Of a stretch of 64,000 nt of DNA, positions 41,822 to 50,820 are shown in pieces. How positions within the stretch are numbered: the first letter of the stretch is position 1; every line of letters begins with the position of its first letter. The DNA comes from Thermodesulfobacteriota bacterium (GTDB taxonomy: Bacteria; Desulfobacterota_D; UBA1144; Nemesobacterales; UBA2774): the NCBI GenBank assembly GCA_035325995.1, contig DAOKYU010000009.1, forward strand, positions 1-64,000. The letters are read 5' to 3'. The notes beneath the pieces are model-generated. The model was not told the origin of the DNA and did no database searches. It saw only the letters and a list, made by a program, of their open reading frames with translations. The position numbers and the translations under genes were made by a program.

Positions 41822-42181
41822 ATGAATCGAATCAAGAACATCCGTCCCGGCGTTCTGGTGATCCCCGACGCCGGGCTGAAACTCAAGCCCGGCCAGGTGG
41901 TCGAGGTGGAACGCCTCACCAAGCAGATCCAGGCAGCACTCAAGAATGGCCGCCTGGCCATGGCCGACAAACCGAAGCAGGAACCGCTCGCCCCTCCAGA
42001 GCCCGATCAGGACGCGGAACCGGTGGACCTGAGCAAGCTCTCCGCCACCGACGCCATCTCCAGGGTCAACGAGGAAGCCAATCCGGAAACCCTTAAGGGC
42101 TACATGGAAACTGAAAAACGCCGCACGGTGATCGACGCGCTCAAGAGCCGTCTGGAGGGCCTGCAAGGTGCTGCTGAGTGA
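41822..42181 (+). CDS. head-completion region protein
   Basis: The 119-aa protein opens with a short beta domain (GVLVIPDAGLKLKPGQVVEVERLTKQIQAAL), then a Pro-rich linker and a helical end. Similar small proteins follow capsid genes in many phages and may stabilise the head-tail junction. AGGAGG precedes it, and the next gene starts inside its end. Confidence 0.65.
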   Translation: MNRIKNIRPGVLVIPDAGLKLKPGQVVEVERLTKQIQAALKNGRLAMADKPKQEPLAPPEPDQDAEPVDLSKLSATDAISRVNEEANPETLKGYMETEKRRTVIDALKSRLEGLQGAAE

Positions 42182-42632
42182 CCTGATCGCCGACCTGCGG
42201 CTCGACCTGTCCGATCCGGGCGCATCTCTCTTCGAGGACCAGACTCTGGAGAGATGCGTCCGGAAGGCCGTTTTCCGGGTGAGCCGCGATCTCGACCAAT
42301 CGCTGACGATCACGGCCGGAGAGATCACCCCTGATCCCACCGGCGAGGTCCGCGAGCTCCTGGTGATCATGGCGCAGATCCATGCCTGCCAGGTCATGCG
42401 TTCGGCCACCGCCAACACCTTCTCCTTTTCCAGCGGCGACAAGCGGGTGGACAAAACCGGCCAGCCCGGCCACTGGGCCAAGCTCGAGGCCGATCTGCTC
42501 GCCGACTACCGCCAGCGGCTCACCGAGCTGCGTCCGGACACCCAGCTCGATCAGGAAGCCTACATCCTGACCCCGAGCGGCCTTACGCCGGTCATCTACG
42601 AACAAGGGATCGATCTCGATGTTGTTGAATGA
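42168..42632 (+). CDS. head-tail connector-like protein
   Basis: The 154-aa protein begins with GTG 42168. SDLIADLRLDLSDPGASLFEDQTLERCVRKAVFRVSRDL is the sort of helical N-terminus seen in gp6/gp15-type connector proteins that bind below the portal. Overlaps both neighbours by 14 bases. Confidence 0.68.
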   Translation: MLLSDLIADLRLDLSDPGASLFEDQTLERCVRKAVFRVSRDLDQSLTITAGEITPDPTGEVRELLVIMAQIHACQVMRSATANTFSFSSGDKRVDKTGQPGHWAKLEADLLADYRQRLTELRPDTQLDQEAYILTPSGLTPVIYEQGIDLDVVE

Positions 42633-42978
42633 CCGGGAACGCGCCGAAGCCGTGGCCGACGTCGCCCGGCTGATCCTCTCCTCGGGCCAGACAGCACGCG
42701 TCCTGCGCGTGGTTCCCGGCGAGCGGCTCTACGGCACCGACGATGCCGAATACACGGAAATCTCCGTCATCCCCCTCGAACTGAACGAAACCCCGCCGGA
42801 GGAGCTGAGCGGCAAGATCGACGCGCTTGCCTGTGTCCTTCCGGATGCCGATGTCCGGGGTGAAGACCGCCTGGCCTCAGACAGGGAAACCTATCGCATA
42901 CAGAGTGTGGAAGAAGAACACTTCTTCGGCACCGTCACTCATAAGAACCTGCAACTGGTGAAGCTCAATGGGCGTTAG
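42619..42978 (+). CDS. head-tail joining protein
   Basis: The 119-aa beta-rich protein (TARVLRVVPGERLYGTDDAEYTEISVIPLELNE; ending KNLQLVKLNGR) lies between the connector and the gp10-like protein, where small stopper or joining proteins are found. Assignment is by position and size. Confidence 0.6.
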   Translation: MLLNDRERAEAVADVARLILSSGQTARVLRVVPGERLYGTDDAEYTEISVIPLELNETPPEELSGKIDALACVLPDADVRGEDRLASDRETYRIQSVEEEHFFGTVTHKNLQLVKLNGR

Positions 42979-43453
42979 GCGGACCGGTGACTGGGACAAG
43001 GCCCGCGCCAAGCTGACCACCGGCATGGGGCCACGTCTGGCCACGGCCCTGCGACAGGCCACGATCCGCAACGCCCTTTTTCTGGTGCGCGAGATCCAGC
43101 GGGGGATTCGCTCCCAGGCCCCGGGCGGACAGGCCTTCGTGAAACTCGCCGCAAGCACCATCGAGCGCAAAGGTTCCAGCAAGGCGCTCATCGACACCGG
43201 CTTTCTCGTCAACGCCATCACCCAGAAGATCATGGCCGACAAGGCGTTCGTCGGCCTGCTGCGCGGCACCGTCAACAAGGACGGGGAAGACATGGTGAAC
43301 ATCGGTGCCGTCATGGAGTACGGGGCCACCATCAAACATCCGAACGGCGCGACCATCATCATACCCGCCAGACCATTTCTGCATCCGGTGATGGAGAAGT
43401 ACCGCGAACAGATCCTCCAGAACTATCGCGAGGCGATCCGCTCCGCGCTTTGA
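42968..43453 (+). CDS. HK97 gp10-like tail-joining protein
   Basis: The 161-aa protein matches the HK97 gp10/minor tail pattern: LVREIQRGIRSQAPGG, STIERKGSSKALIDTGFLVNAIT, VNIGAVMEYGATIKHPNGATIIIPARPFLHP. The IPARPFL motif near the end is diagnostic. It completes the head-tail interface. Last gene before copy 6 of the bipartite element. Confidence 0.85.
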   Translation: MGVRRTGDWDKARAKLTTGMGPRLATALRQATIRNALFLVREIQRGIRSQAPGGQAFVKLAASTIERKGSSKALIDTGFLVNAITQKIMADKAFVGLLRGTVNKDGEDMVNIGAVMEYGATIKHPNGATIIIPARPFLHPVMEKYREQILQNYREAIRSAL

Positions 43454-43457
43454 GCCT

Positions 43458-43488
43458 CCGACACATCGCCAGCGCTTCCGGTAAGTAA
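43458..43488 (+). promoter_or_regulatory. bipartite phage promoter-like element, copy 6
   Basis: CCGAC (43458-43462), 15 bases, CCGGTAAGTAA (43478-43488), starting 5 bases after the gp10-like stop and only 24 bases before the next start. No clear hairpin follows, unlike most other copies. Confidence 0.78.
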
Positions 43489-43512
43489 CCAGGCAGAAAA
43501 CGGAGGCGTCCC

Positions 43513-44061
43513 TTGAGCACGATACAGACCGTCACAGAAACCCTGATCCGCCTGGCCAAACAGACCATCCACCCGGACACCGTGCTGGTGTTCCCGGATG
43601 ACCTGTTCGAGGTCCAGCGTACCCCCAGCGTCATCCTCCAGGGGCCGAAGCTGGCGGAAGACCGTTTCCGCCGCAGCCAGAGCCGCCTGTTCGAGAAGAA
43701 TGTCACGGAGCTGAGTTTCGAGGAGTGCCGGTTTCCCAGGCTCTATCACCTCGATTTCGACCTGGTGGTGACCGTGGACCGGGAGGCCGAACTGCTCGGT
43801 TTTCACGAATCGGTGTCGCGGTTCCTCCAGCTTTACCCGGAGATCGCCATCGCCGACCAGGGCAGCCTGAACCTTACCGAACTGGTTCCTCTGGGCGGCC
43901 TGGCCCGGGTGAACCTCTCCAACCTCCGGCAAAGCTCCGGACGCATTCGCATCGAATCCTGCCCGGTGTACGACGGCGACCTGCGCGACGGTCGGCTGAT
44001 CCGGGACCGGACCTTCCAGTTTCACGGCGACGTGACAGAGCAACGAACCATTCAACCGTAA
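43513..44061 (+). CDS. tail terminator-like protein
   Basis: The 182-aa protein starts with TTG, 7 bases after GGAGG. Position directly before the sheath operon genes and the central strand-rich segment (LYHLDFDLVVTVDREAELLGFHESVSRFLQLYPEI) fit a tail terminator/completion protein. No catalytic motif. Confidence 0.65.
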   Translation: MSTIQTVTETLIRLAKQTIHPDTVLVFPDDLFEVQRTPSVILQGPKLAEDRFRRSQSRLFEKNVTELSFEECRFPRLYHLDFDLVVTVDREAELLGFHESVSRFLQLYPEIAIADQGSLNLTELVPLGGLARVNLSNLRQSSGRIRIESCPVYDGDLRDGRLIRDRTFQFHGDVTEQRTIQP

Positions 44062-44073
44062 AGGAGAACAACC

Positions 44074-44331
44074 GTGATCGAGATCAGAAACCTGCAGTTC
44101 CAACCCCTGACGTTCAACCTCTCCGGCCAGGGAACCCTTCACCTCGGGCCGCGAGAACGCAAGAGCATCGCCCGCAAGGACCTCTCCGCCGAGATCAAGA
44201 CCGCCGGAAAACGCGGCCTGGTGCGCATCACCGACCTGACCGGCGGCGCGGAACCGGAGCCGGAAAAGCCCACGGCAACCGATGACGCCGCAGCCGATGA
44301 GGCCAAGACCACCAGCAAGCGGAGGAAATAA
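44074..44331 (+). CDS. small tail-region protein
   Basis: The 85-aa protein has an N-terminal beta domain (IEIRNLQFQPLTFNLSGQGTLHLGPRERKSI) and a charged Ala/Glu/Lys tail. Small proteins of this form often precede the sheath gene in contractile systems. AAGGAG upstream. Confidence 0.65.
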   Translation: MIEIRNLQFQPLTFNLSGQGTLHLGPRERKSIARKDLSAEIKTAGKRGLVRITDLTGGAEPEPEKPTATDDAAADEAKTTSKRRK

Positions 44332-44333
44332 CC

Positions 44334-45863
44334 ATGCCGACCTATCTATCGCCCGGGATTTACACCCGGGAAACGGACTTCAGTTTTTATGTGAAGCAGA
44401 TCTCGACCTCGTCGGCCGCCATGGTCGGGGTGGCCGAGAAAGGTCCGATCAACAAGCCGGTGCTGGTGACGAGCTGGGAACAGTTCATCAACCGTTTCGG
44501 CTCCTACATCAACGAGAGCTATCTGGCCTACGCCGCCCGGGCGTTTTTCGACAACGGCGGCTCGGTCCTTTACGTCACCCGCATCGCCCATCTCACCGAT
44601 CCCACCGACCGTGACACCCTGACGGCGCTCAAGGCATCCGTCGTCCTGCAGAACCGGGAGGCGACCCCCGCCGACGCCCTGCGGATCGAGGCCGTGAACG
44701 AAGGCGTCTGGGGCGACCGACTCTCCGTCTCCATCGAGGACGGCTCCCTTGACCCGGCCAACCATTTCAACCTGGTGGTCCGGCATAAAGGCGATGTGGT
44801 CGAGGTGTTCAAGGATCTGAGCATGGACGAGACGCTGCCCAACCATGTGGAGCTGGCGATCAACGACCGTTCGGATTTCATCCTGGTCCAGGATCTGGCA
44901 GCCGTGTCGGGAACGCCCGGCGACCGTCCGGCATTGGGCGTGTTCACACTCACCGGCGGTGACAACGGGCTGGCCGATCTGGCCGATGCCGATTTCATCG
45001 GCGATCCCTCGCAGCATACCGGCCTCTATGGCTTTGACGAGATCGACGCCCTGAACCTGCTGATGGTTCCCGGCGTCACGACGGTGCCGGTGATCAACGC
45101 CGGAATCGCCTATGCCGAAGGGCGCAAGGATCTGCTGTTCATCGCCGACATGCCCATGCACCTGGAGCCGCTCGAAGCGGTCGACTTCCGCAAGGGACAA
45201 GGGATGTACAGCCACGCGGCCTTCAACTCCTCCTACGCGGCGCTCTACTACCCCTGGCTGGAGATCAGCGATCCGGTCAACTCGCGCAAGAAGCTGGTGC
45301 CGCCCTGCGGCGCGGTGGCGGGCTGCATCGCCCGCAGCGACCAGAAGACCAACGTCTGGAACGCGCCCGCCGGTATCGACCGGGGCCGCATCTTCAACAC
45401 GCTCTCCCTGGCCTACAAGACCAGCCGTGGCGAGCGCGATGTGCTCTATCCGGAAGGGATCAACGTCATCGCCGTGTTCCCCGACACCGGCATCAACATC
45501 TGGGGGCAGAAGACACTGCAGAGCCAGCCCTCGGCCGTGGACCGCATCAACGTCCGCCGCCTGATGATGTACATGGAGGAAGCCATCTCGGAATCCTCCC
45601 GCTTCGTGGTGTTCGAACCGAACCATCCCCAGACCTGGCGTGCCCTCGGCCGCCTGATCAATCCCTTCCTTCAGGACATCAAGGACAAGGGCGGCCTCTA
45701 CGACTTCGCATTCCAGTGCGACGAGGAGACCAATACCCCGGCGGTCATCGACCGCAACGAAATGGTGGCCCGCGTGTTCGTCAAGCCGACCAAGACGGCG
45801 GAGTTCATCGAGCTGAACTTCATCCTGACCAGCACCGGCGCGGACTTCAAAGAAATCATCTAA
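44334..45863 (+). CDS. tail sheath protein
   Basis: The 509-aa protein is a contractile tail sheath. It begins PTYLSPGIYTRETDFSFYVKQISTSSAAMVGVAEKGPINKPVLVTSW, the family's N-terminal signature, and has the C-terminal core YPEGINVIAVFPDTGINIWGQKTLQ, NVRRLMMYMEEAISESSRFVVFEPN and FQCDEETNT near the end. It proves that the phage (or phage-derived particle) has a contractile tail. Confidence 0.96.
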   Translation: MPTYLSPGIYTRETDFSFYVKQISTSSAAMVGVAEKGPINKPVLVTSWEQFINRFGSYINESYLAYAARAFFDNGGSVLYVTRIAHLTDPTDRDTLTALKASVVLQNREATPADALRIEAVNEGVWGDRLSVSIEDGSLDPANHFNLVVRHKGDVVEVFKDLSMDETLPNHVELAINDRSDFILVQDLAAVSGTPGDRPALGVFTLTGGDNGLADLADADFIGDPSQHTGLYGFDEIDALNLLMVPGVTTVPVINAGIAYAEGRKDLLFIADMPMHLEPLEAVDFRKGQGMYSHAAFNSSYAALYYPWLEISDPVNSRKKLVPPCGAVAGCIARSDQKTNVWNAPAGIDRGRIFNTLSLAYKTSRGERDVLYPEGINVIAVFPDTGINIWGQKTLQSQPSAVDRINVRRLMMYMEEAISESSRFVVFEPNHPQTWRALGRLINPFLQDIKDKGGLYDFAFQCDEETNTPAVIDRNEMVARVFVKPTKTAEFIELNFILTSTGADFKEII

Positions 45864-45878
45864 CGGGAGAACACGGCT

Positions 45879-46340
45879 ATGAGAAGCGGAAATATGCCCA
45901 AGAGCCTTTACCAGAACTGGCAGTTCGCCATCGAGGTAAACGGCTTCGACGTGGCCCTGTTCCACAAGGGACAGGAGCCCAAAACAGAATTCGAGGAAGT
46001 GGCCTTTGCCCCGGCCGGTTCGATGTTCGACCAGAAGGTGGCGGGGCGGGTCAAGTTCGAGGACATCACCCTCGAGAAAGGCACCCTGCAGGACGGCTCC
46101 GACGAGGCGGCACGCGAATGGATCAAGAAACAGGTGGACGTGAACGCCGTCACCGGCGGTCTTCCGGCCGACTACATGCGCGACATCGACGTTGTCCGCT
46201 ACGACCGCACCGGCAACGAGACTCGCCGCTGGACCCTGCACGGGGCCTGGGTGAAGGCGCTCGAATACGACGAGCTCGAAGGCGGCAACACCGAGAACAC
46301 CATCGAGAAGCTCACCATCTGCTTCCAATACTGGACCTAA
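45879..46340 (+). CDS. tail tube protein
   Basis: The 153-aa protein fits the gp19-like tube family of contractile tails: YQNWQFAIEVNGFDVALFHKGQEPKTEFEEVAFAPAGSMFDQKVAGRVKFEDITLEKG, then a KALEYDELEGGNTENTIEKLTICF end. It forms the inner tube inside the sheath. GGGAG lies 8 bases before ATG 45879. Confidence 0.92.
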   Translation: MRSGNMPKSLYQNWQFAIEVNGFDVALFHKGQEPKTEFEEVAFAPAGSMFDQKVAGRVKFEDITLEKGTLQDGSDEAAREWIKKQVDVNAVTGGLPADYMRDIDVVRYDRTGNETRRWTLHGAWVKALEYDELEGGNTENTIEKLTICFQYWT

Positions 46341-46355
46341 ACCGGAGGATCGACC

Positions 46356-47033
46356 ATGTACAGCTTTGAACTGCCAAGCGGCACTGAACTCGAGCTTCGG
46401 GAAATGACCGGGGCCGAGGAAGAACTGCTCACCAACCAGCGCCTGATCCGCTCCGGAGAGGCGATCAACCAGGTGCTCCGCAACTGTTTTGTCCGGCTGG
46501 GCGAGAAGACCGACCCCGATCTTTCCGAGGTGATGAACCTGCTCTCGGGTGACCGGTTGTTCGCCCTGGTCCGCCTGCGCCAGATTTCCCTCGGTGACGA
46601 GGTGGAGCTGGAGCTGAGCTGTCCGAACAGCTCCTGCCGCATGAGCAACTTTGTGACCATCAATCTCGAGGATCTCAAGGTCACCCCCTACGGCGAGGAG
46701 CGGGAGTTCGCCTTCAAGCTGCCCGGTTCGAAGAAAACCGTGCGCTTCGGATATCTCGACGGCCACAAGGAAAAGCGTCTGGCCAGCCTGCGCGAGCCCA
46801 ACATCACCTCGGCCATGCTCATCCGCGTCCTCGACATCGACGGCAAGGCTCCCTCCAAGAAGAGCCTGGCGGAAATGTCGATGCGCGACCGCAACGCGCT
46901 GCGGCAGGAGATGTCGCGGGTCGACGCGGGAATCGACACCTCGGTCGAGACCGAATGCGATGGCTGCGGCACCAAGATCCGTACCCGCCTGGAGGCCGAA
47001 CCGGCTTTTTTGTTCCCCGGAGTTCGCTTGTAA
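46356..47033 (+). CDS. tail assembly chaperone (T4-baseplate-type), zero-frame product
   Basis: The 225-aa protein has the GTELELREMTGAEEELLTNQRL beginning of the T4 baseplate-hub-assembly/tail chaperone family and two Cys pairs (CPNSSC near 90, CDGCG near 207) that may bind zinc. It sits between the tube and tape-measure genes, where the tail assembly chaperone is expected. Near its end the codons GCT TTT TTG form a -1 slippery heptamer that gives an extended product (see next entry). Confidence 0.85.
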   Translation: MYSFELPSGTELELREMTGAEEELLTNQRLIRSGEAINQVLRNCFVRLGEKTDPDLSEVMNLLSGDRLFALVRLRQISLGDEVELELSCPNSSCRMSNFVTINLEDLKVTPYGEEREFAFKLPGSKKTVRFGYLDGHKEKRLASLREPNITSAMLIRVLDIDGKAPSKKSLAEMSMRDRNALRQEMSRVDAGIDTSVETECDGCGTKIRTRLEAEPAFLFPGVRL

Positions 47034-47176
47034 GCGACGCATTCTTTCTCGCTTACGGCGGACTGCACTGGGGCTGGTCGGAAACCCGCTCGCTGACGCT
47101 CAGGGTCCGGCGTCAGTTCGTCGAGGCCCTCGAGCGGCAACTTGATTTTGAACGTGAGCAAACGGAACGGCGATAG
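47006..47176 (+). CDS. -1 frameshift extension of the tail chaperone
   Basis: The heptamer T TTT TTG (47006-47012) is in the correct register of the upstream frame. Slipping back one base after codon 219 opens a 54-residue extension (VPRSSLVSDAFFLAYGGLHWGWSETRSLTL ... ) to the stop at 47176, giving about 273 aa. The extension has no good start codon or ribosome site of its own after the zero-frame stop. This matches the G/G-T frameshift found before tape-measure genes in many tailed phages. Confidence 0.75.
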   Translation, partial: FFVPRSSLVSDAFFLAYGGLHWGWSETRSLTLRVRRQFVEALERQLDFEREQTERR

Positions 47177-50100
47177 ATGAACGGCGATCTCGGACTGGGC
47201 ATAGTGGTATCGATGAAGGATGCGTTCTCGCAGAACGCGCAGCGCATCCGTGGTTCCATGATGGACCTCGATTCCACCGTGGCGGATGCCAGCGAGCGGA
47301 TGACCCGCAACCTGGACCGCATCCAGCAAGGGACCATGATGCTGGGGGCGGGACTGGCCCTGATGGCAGTACCCGCCGCCCTGGTCGCCTCCACCGCCGC
47401 GACCCAGAAAGCCCTGGGCGAGCTGGCGTCCCTCGGCGTGCAGGACCTCCGGGCCATCGAGGACGCCGCCGAATCCTTCACCAACCAATGGTCCGGTGCC
47501 GACAAGGCCGCCTTCATCACCGCCACCTACGACGTGAAATCGGCCCTGTCCAACCTCAGCGACGAGGCGGTGGGCGTATTCACCTCCATGGCCGCCATGA
47601 CCGCCAAGGCGACCAAGGCCACCACCCAGGAGATGGTCGGCACCTTCACCACGGCCTACGGGATCTTCAAGCCCATCATGGCCGACATGAACGACATGGA
47701 ATGGGCGACCGCCTTTTCCGGAGCCATGGCGCAAACCGTGGCCTCGTTCAAGACCAACGGCACCCAGATGGCCGACGCCATCAAGAACATCGGCGCGGTG
47801 GCGGCGGCGAGCAACATTCCCCTGAACGAGCAGCTCGCCGTGCTTGGCCAGCTTCAGACCACCATGCCCGGCTCCGAGGCGGGCACGCTGTACAAGGCGT
47901 TCATCATGAAGGCGGCCGAGGCCGGGGACGAGCTTGGCCTGTCGTTCACCGACACCAGCGGCCGCCTCAAGGGCGTGGTTCCCATCCTGCAGGAGATCAA
48001 ACGCCAGTTCCCCGACCTCTCCAACGCCGCCGCCCAGGTGAAACTGAAGAAGGCCTTCGGTTCCGACGAGGCGGTCAAGTTCCTGCTGCAGATGTCGGCG
48101 GGCATGGAGAGCCTCGAAGGCAATATCCAGTCGGTGGGCCGGGCCATGAAGACCGGCACGGCAGTCACCGAGCAGATGGCCGACGCCATGAACCAGGACA
48201 TCGGAGCCCGGTTCCTGCTTCTGCGCCAGCAGATGGCCAACCTCAGCGAAATCCTGGGCCGCACTCTGCTGCCGGTGGTCACGCCGATGATCAACGGGGT
48301 CTCCCGCTTCATTCTGTTCCTGCAGCGCATGGCCAAATCAATGCCGGGCGTGACCCGGGTGGTCCTGGGACTGTCCATGGCCCTCGGCACCATTCTGGTC
48401 GTGGCCGGAGCCGTCACCGCCGCCGTGGGCATGGTGGGACTCATGCTTCCCGCCATCAAGGCCGGGTTCGTGGCCATCAGCGCCGCGTTGGCCGGGGTGG
48501 GTTCGGCGGTCGCGACCTATTTTCTGCCCGTCACCGCGATCATCGCGGGCGTGATCCTCTCGGTGTATCTGCTCAAACGCGCCTGGGAAACCAACTTCGG
48601 CGGCATCCAGGACGTCATAACCGGGGCCTGGAACAAGGTCTCGCTGGTGTTCCGGGGGGTCAGAGAGCTGGTGGGTTCGCTCAGCGGCGGCGTCGGGCAG
48701 ATGTCGGCCGAACTGGCCCAGAAGCTCGAATCCGCCGGACTGATGGGCTTCGTGGTCACCGTCTTCAAAGCCTATTACCGCGTTCGTGAGGCCCTGGCCG
48801 GATTGTGGGCCGCGTTCTCCCATGCCTTTGGCCGCATCCGCGCCATCCTCGAACCCACCGTCCGCACCCTGATGAGTGCCTATGCGGCGCTGGCCAGCGC
48901 GGTCTTTTCAGTGGTGGAGATCTTCGGCGTTGCCGCCAGCGCCACCGACGGGTCGTCCTGGCGCACCTTCGGCACGGTTATCGGCACCGTCGCCGGTGTG
49001 CTTCTGCAGGGGCTGGCATTCGCGCTGAAGATCGTGGCCTGGAACCTGTCGCTCATCGTCCGAGCCCTGGCGGTGGTGGTGCGCAGCGTGGTCTGGGTCG
49101 GCAAGGTCATCGTCGGGTCCCTGGTCGGAGCAACCAAGTTCATCTACAAGTTCCTGCTGCCCGTGCGCATGATCGGCGAGGCCTTCGTGGCCGCCGGGAA
49201 GATCGTCTATGCGGTCTGGCAAGTGCTGACCGGCGACATTTCCCTGCTGGACGGTCTCAAGGCCATCGGCGGCGCGGTCTACGATTTACTCGCCACCCCG
49301 TTCCGCTGGGCGCGGGATGTGGTGGTCGGTGTCTGGAATTTCATTTCCGGGATCTTCACCTCCATCGGACGCCTGGTGGCTGACGCCGCCGGACAGATCG
49401 GCCAGGCGATTCTGAATCTGCCGATCATCAGCACCCTGCGAGATCTGTTTGCCACCGTGCGCTCCTTCTTCGCCGGGGATACCACCTTCTTCGAGGCGGG
49501 CAAGAAGCTACTGATCACCCTGGGAGAAGGGATCTGGTCGGCGGTGACCTATCCATTCACCATGCTTAAGAACGCCCTCGGCAAGTTGCGCAATCTGCTG
49601 CCGTTCTCCGATGCCCGCGAGGGACCACTCGCCAGCCTGACCGCCTCCGGTTCCGCGCTGCTCAAGACCCTCGCCGACGGCATGAGCCTTACCCAGTCGC
49701 TGCCCGCGAAAGTGTTCGGCTTCGCCGCTCGCGGGATTCTCTCGGCCGCTGCGGGAACCTGGCAGCAGATCAAAACGGCAGGCGGCAACCTCATGGATGC
49801 CGCCTCGGCTCCCTTCCGGATGGCCGGAAAACTCTGGGATGGGTTGACCTCCGGCGCTCAAACCGTCGCGGCCAAGGCCGGTGCCATCTTCGGCGGTCTC
49901 AAACAATCCCTGTTTGGCAACACGCCCGAACTGGCGCTCACGCCGCCCCAGGTCAATGCCTGGGACGCGCTGGCCACAGGAGCCGTCAATCTCCGCGACC
50001 GGATCGTTGCCACGCTGTCTGCCGTCCCCGGGGCTGTCGGTCGAATCTTTGCCAGTGCCGGTACCGAGGGGCAATCCCTCTGGCAAAGGCTTTCCAGCGG

Positions 50101-50812
50101 CGCGAGCGCGGGCATCCAGGCACTCAAGGATCGCAGCACCGGGATCGCCAACGGTTTGCTCTCCTCCGCTCGCGCCATGCTGGGAGTCCAGACCCCGATT
50201 CCGCAGGTGGCCGAGCAGAAACAACCGCTCGGAGCTACGCCGCCCGCCGAATCGATTGGGCAACGCATCATCGAAAGCGTGCTCAGTCTCATGCCGCGTC
50301 TGGACGAGCGCCTGGTGCCCAAGGCTCTGAGCGCCATGCTGATGCTCCAGCCGGTCATGGCCACGGCCGCGCCGCATCCGCAACAGATGAACGGCACCGT
50401 GCAGACCGTCGCGGCAGCCGTTGAGCCGGTAAGTAAGAGCTATATCCAGCCGTTTGCGGTGGAACCGGCACCGGAAATCGGAAGTGCCTCTCTGGCTCCG
50501 GCCGGGATCGAGCGGCCCAAGACAACCGCGCCGACTCCGATAGCGAAGCCCCTGCAATCCGGACTCACCGAGACGGTGCCTTCCGAACGGTTGATTGCTC
50601 CGGCCCGCACCGCTCCCGCGATACTCCTGCGGGCAGAGGAAAGCGGTCCGGGTCTGCGCGAGCTGCTGGAATCGCTGCTCTCGCGCCTCGATGGCCTGGC
50701 CGAGCGCCCGGTGGAACTGAGCGTGACCACCAACATCGATGGCCGGAAGGTGGCCGAGGCAGTCTACAAGGACCTTCGCGAGCGGAAGATCAGAAATTAC
50801 GAAACACTTTGA
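47177..50812 (+). CDS. tape measure protein
   Basis: The 1,211-aa protein sets tail length and is ejected with DNA. The start resembles TP901-type tape measures (GIVVSMKDAFSQNAQRIRGSMMDLDSTVADASERM), followed by a conserved block (KALGELASLGVQDLRAIEDAAESFTNQWSG) and several hydrophobic helices between about residues 370 and 680. The C-terminal third is Ala/Pro-rich with low complexity. ATG 47177 directly follows the frameshift-product stop. Copy 7 of the bipartite element lies within its end. Confidence 0.93.
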   Translation: MNGDLGLGIVVSMKDAFSQNAQRIRGSMMDLDSTVADASERMTRNLDRIQQGTMMLGAGLALMAVPAALVASTAATQKALGELASLGVQDLRAIEDAAESFTNQWSGADKAAFITATYDVKSALSNLSDEAVGVFTSMAAMTAKATKATTQEMVGTFTTAYGIFKPIMADMNDMEWATAFSGAMAQTVASFKTNGTQMADAIKNIGAVAAASNIPLNEQLAVLGQLQTTMPGSEAGTLYKAFIMKAAEAGDELGLSFTDTSGRLKGVVPILQEIKRQFPDLSNAAAQVKLKKAFGSDEAVKFLLQMSAGMESLEGNIQSVGRAMKTGTAVTEQMADAMNQDIGARFLLLRQQMANLSEILGRTLLPVVTPMINGVSRFILFLQRMAKSMPGVTRVVLGLSMALGTILVVAGAVTAAVGMVGLMLPAIKAGFVAISAALAGVGSAVATYFLPVTAIIAGVILSVYLLKRAWETNFGGIQDVITGAWNKVSLVFRGVRELVGSLSGGVGQMSAELAQKLESAGLMGFVVTVFKAYYRVREALAGLWAAFSHAFGRIRAILEPTVRTLMSAYAALASAVFSVVEIFGVAASATDGSSWRTFGTVIGTVAGVLLQGLAFALKIVAWNLSLIVRALAVVVRSVVWVGKVIVGSLVGATKFIYKFLLPVRMIGEAFVAAGKIVYAVWQVLTGDISLLDGLKAIGGAVYDLLATPFRWARDVVVGVWNFISGIFTSIGRLVADAAGQIGQAILNLPIISTLRDLFATVRSFFAGDTTFFEAGKKLLITLGEGIWSAVTYPFTMLKNALGKLRNLLPFSDAREGPLASLTASGSALLKTLADGMSLTQSLPAKVFGFAARGILSAAAGTWQQIKTAGGNLMDAASAPFRMAGKLWDGLTSGAQTVAAKAGAIFGGLKQSLFGNTPELALTPPQVNAWDALATGAVNLRDRIVATLSAVPGAVGRIFASAGTEGQSLWQRLSSGASAGIQALKDRSTGIANGLLSSARAMLGVQTPIPQVAEQKQPLGATPPAESIGQRIIESVLSLMPRLDERLVPKALSAMLMLQPVMATAAPHPQQMNGTVQTVAAAVEPVSKSYIQPFAVEPAPEIGSASLAPAGIERPKTTAPTPIAKPLQSGLTETVPSERLIAPARTAPAILLRAEESGPGLRELLESLLSRLDGLAERPVELSVTTNIDGRKVAEAVYKDLRERKIRNYETL
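50406..50436 (+). promoter_or_regulatory. bipartite phage promoter-like element, copy 7 (intragenic)
   Basis: CCGTC (50406-50410; one mismatch to CCGAC), 15 bases, CCGGTAAGTAA (50426-50436), within the tape-measure coding sequence. It would read into the gene starting at 50821. No hairpin follows. It is the weakest copy, and the only one with an altered first half. Confidence 0.5.
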
Positions 50813-50820
50813 GAGGACCG

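Noticed and set aside
44346..47042. 898-codon minus-strand frame opposite the sheath, tube and chaperone genes
   Set aside because: Mirror frame produced by codon bias in GC-rich DNA; three well-supported genes occupy the other strand.
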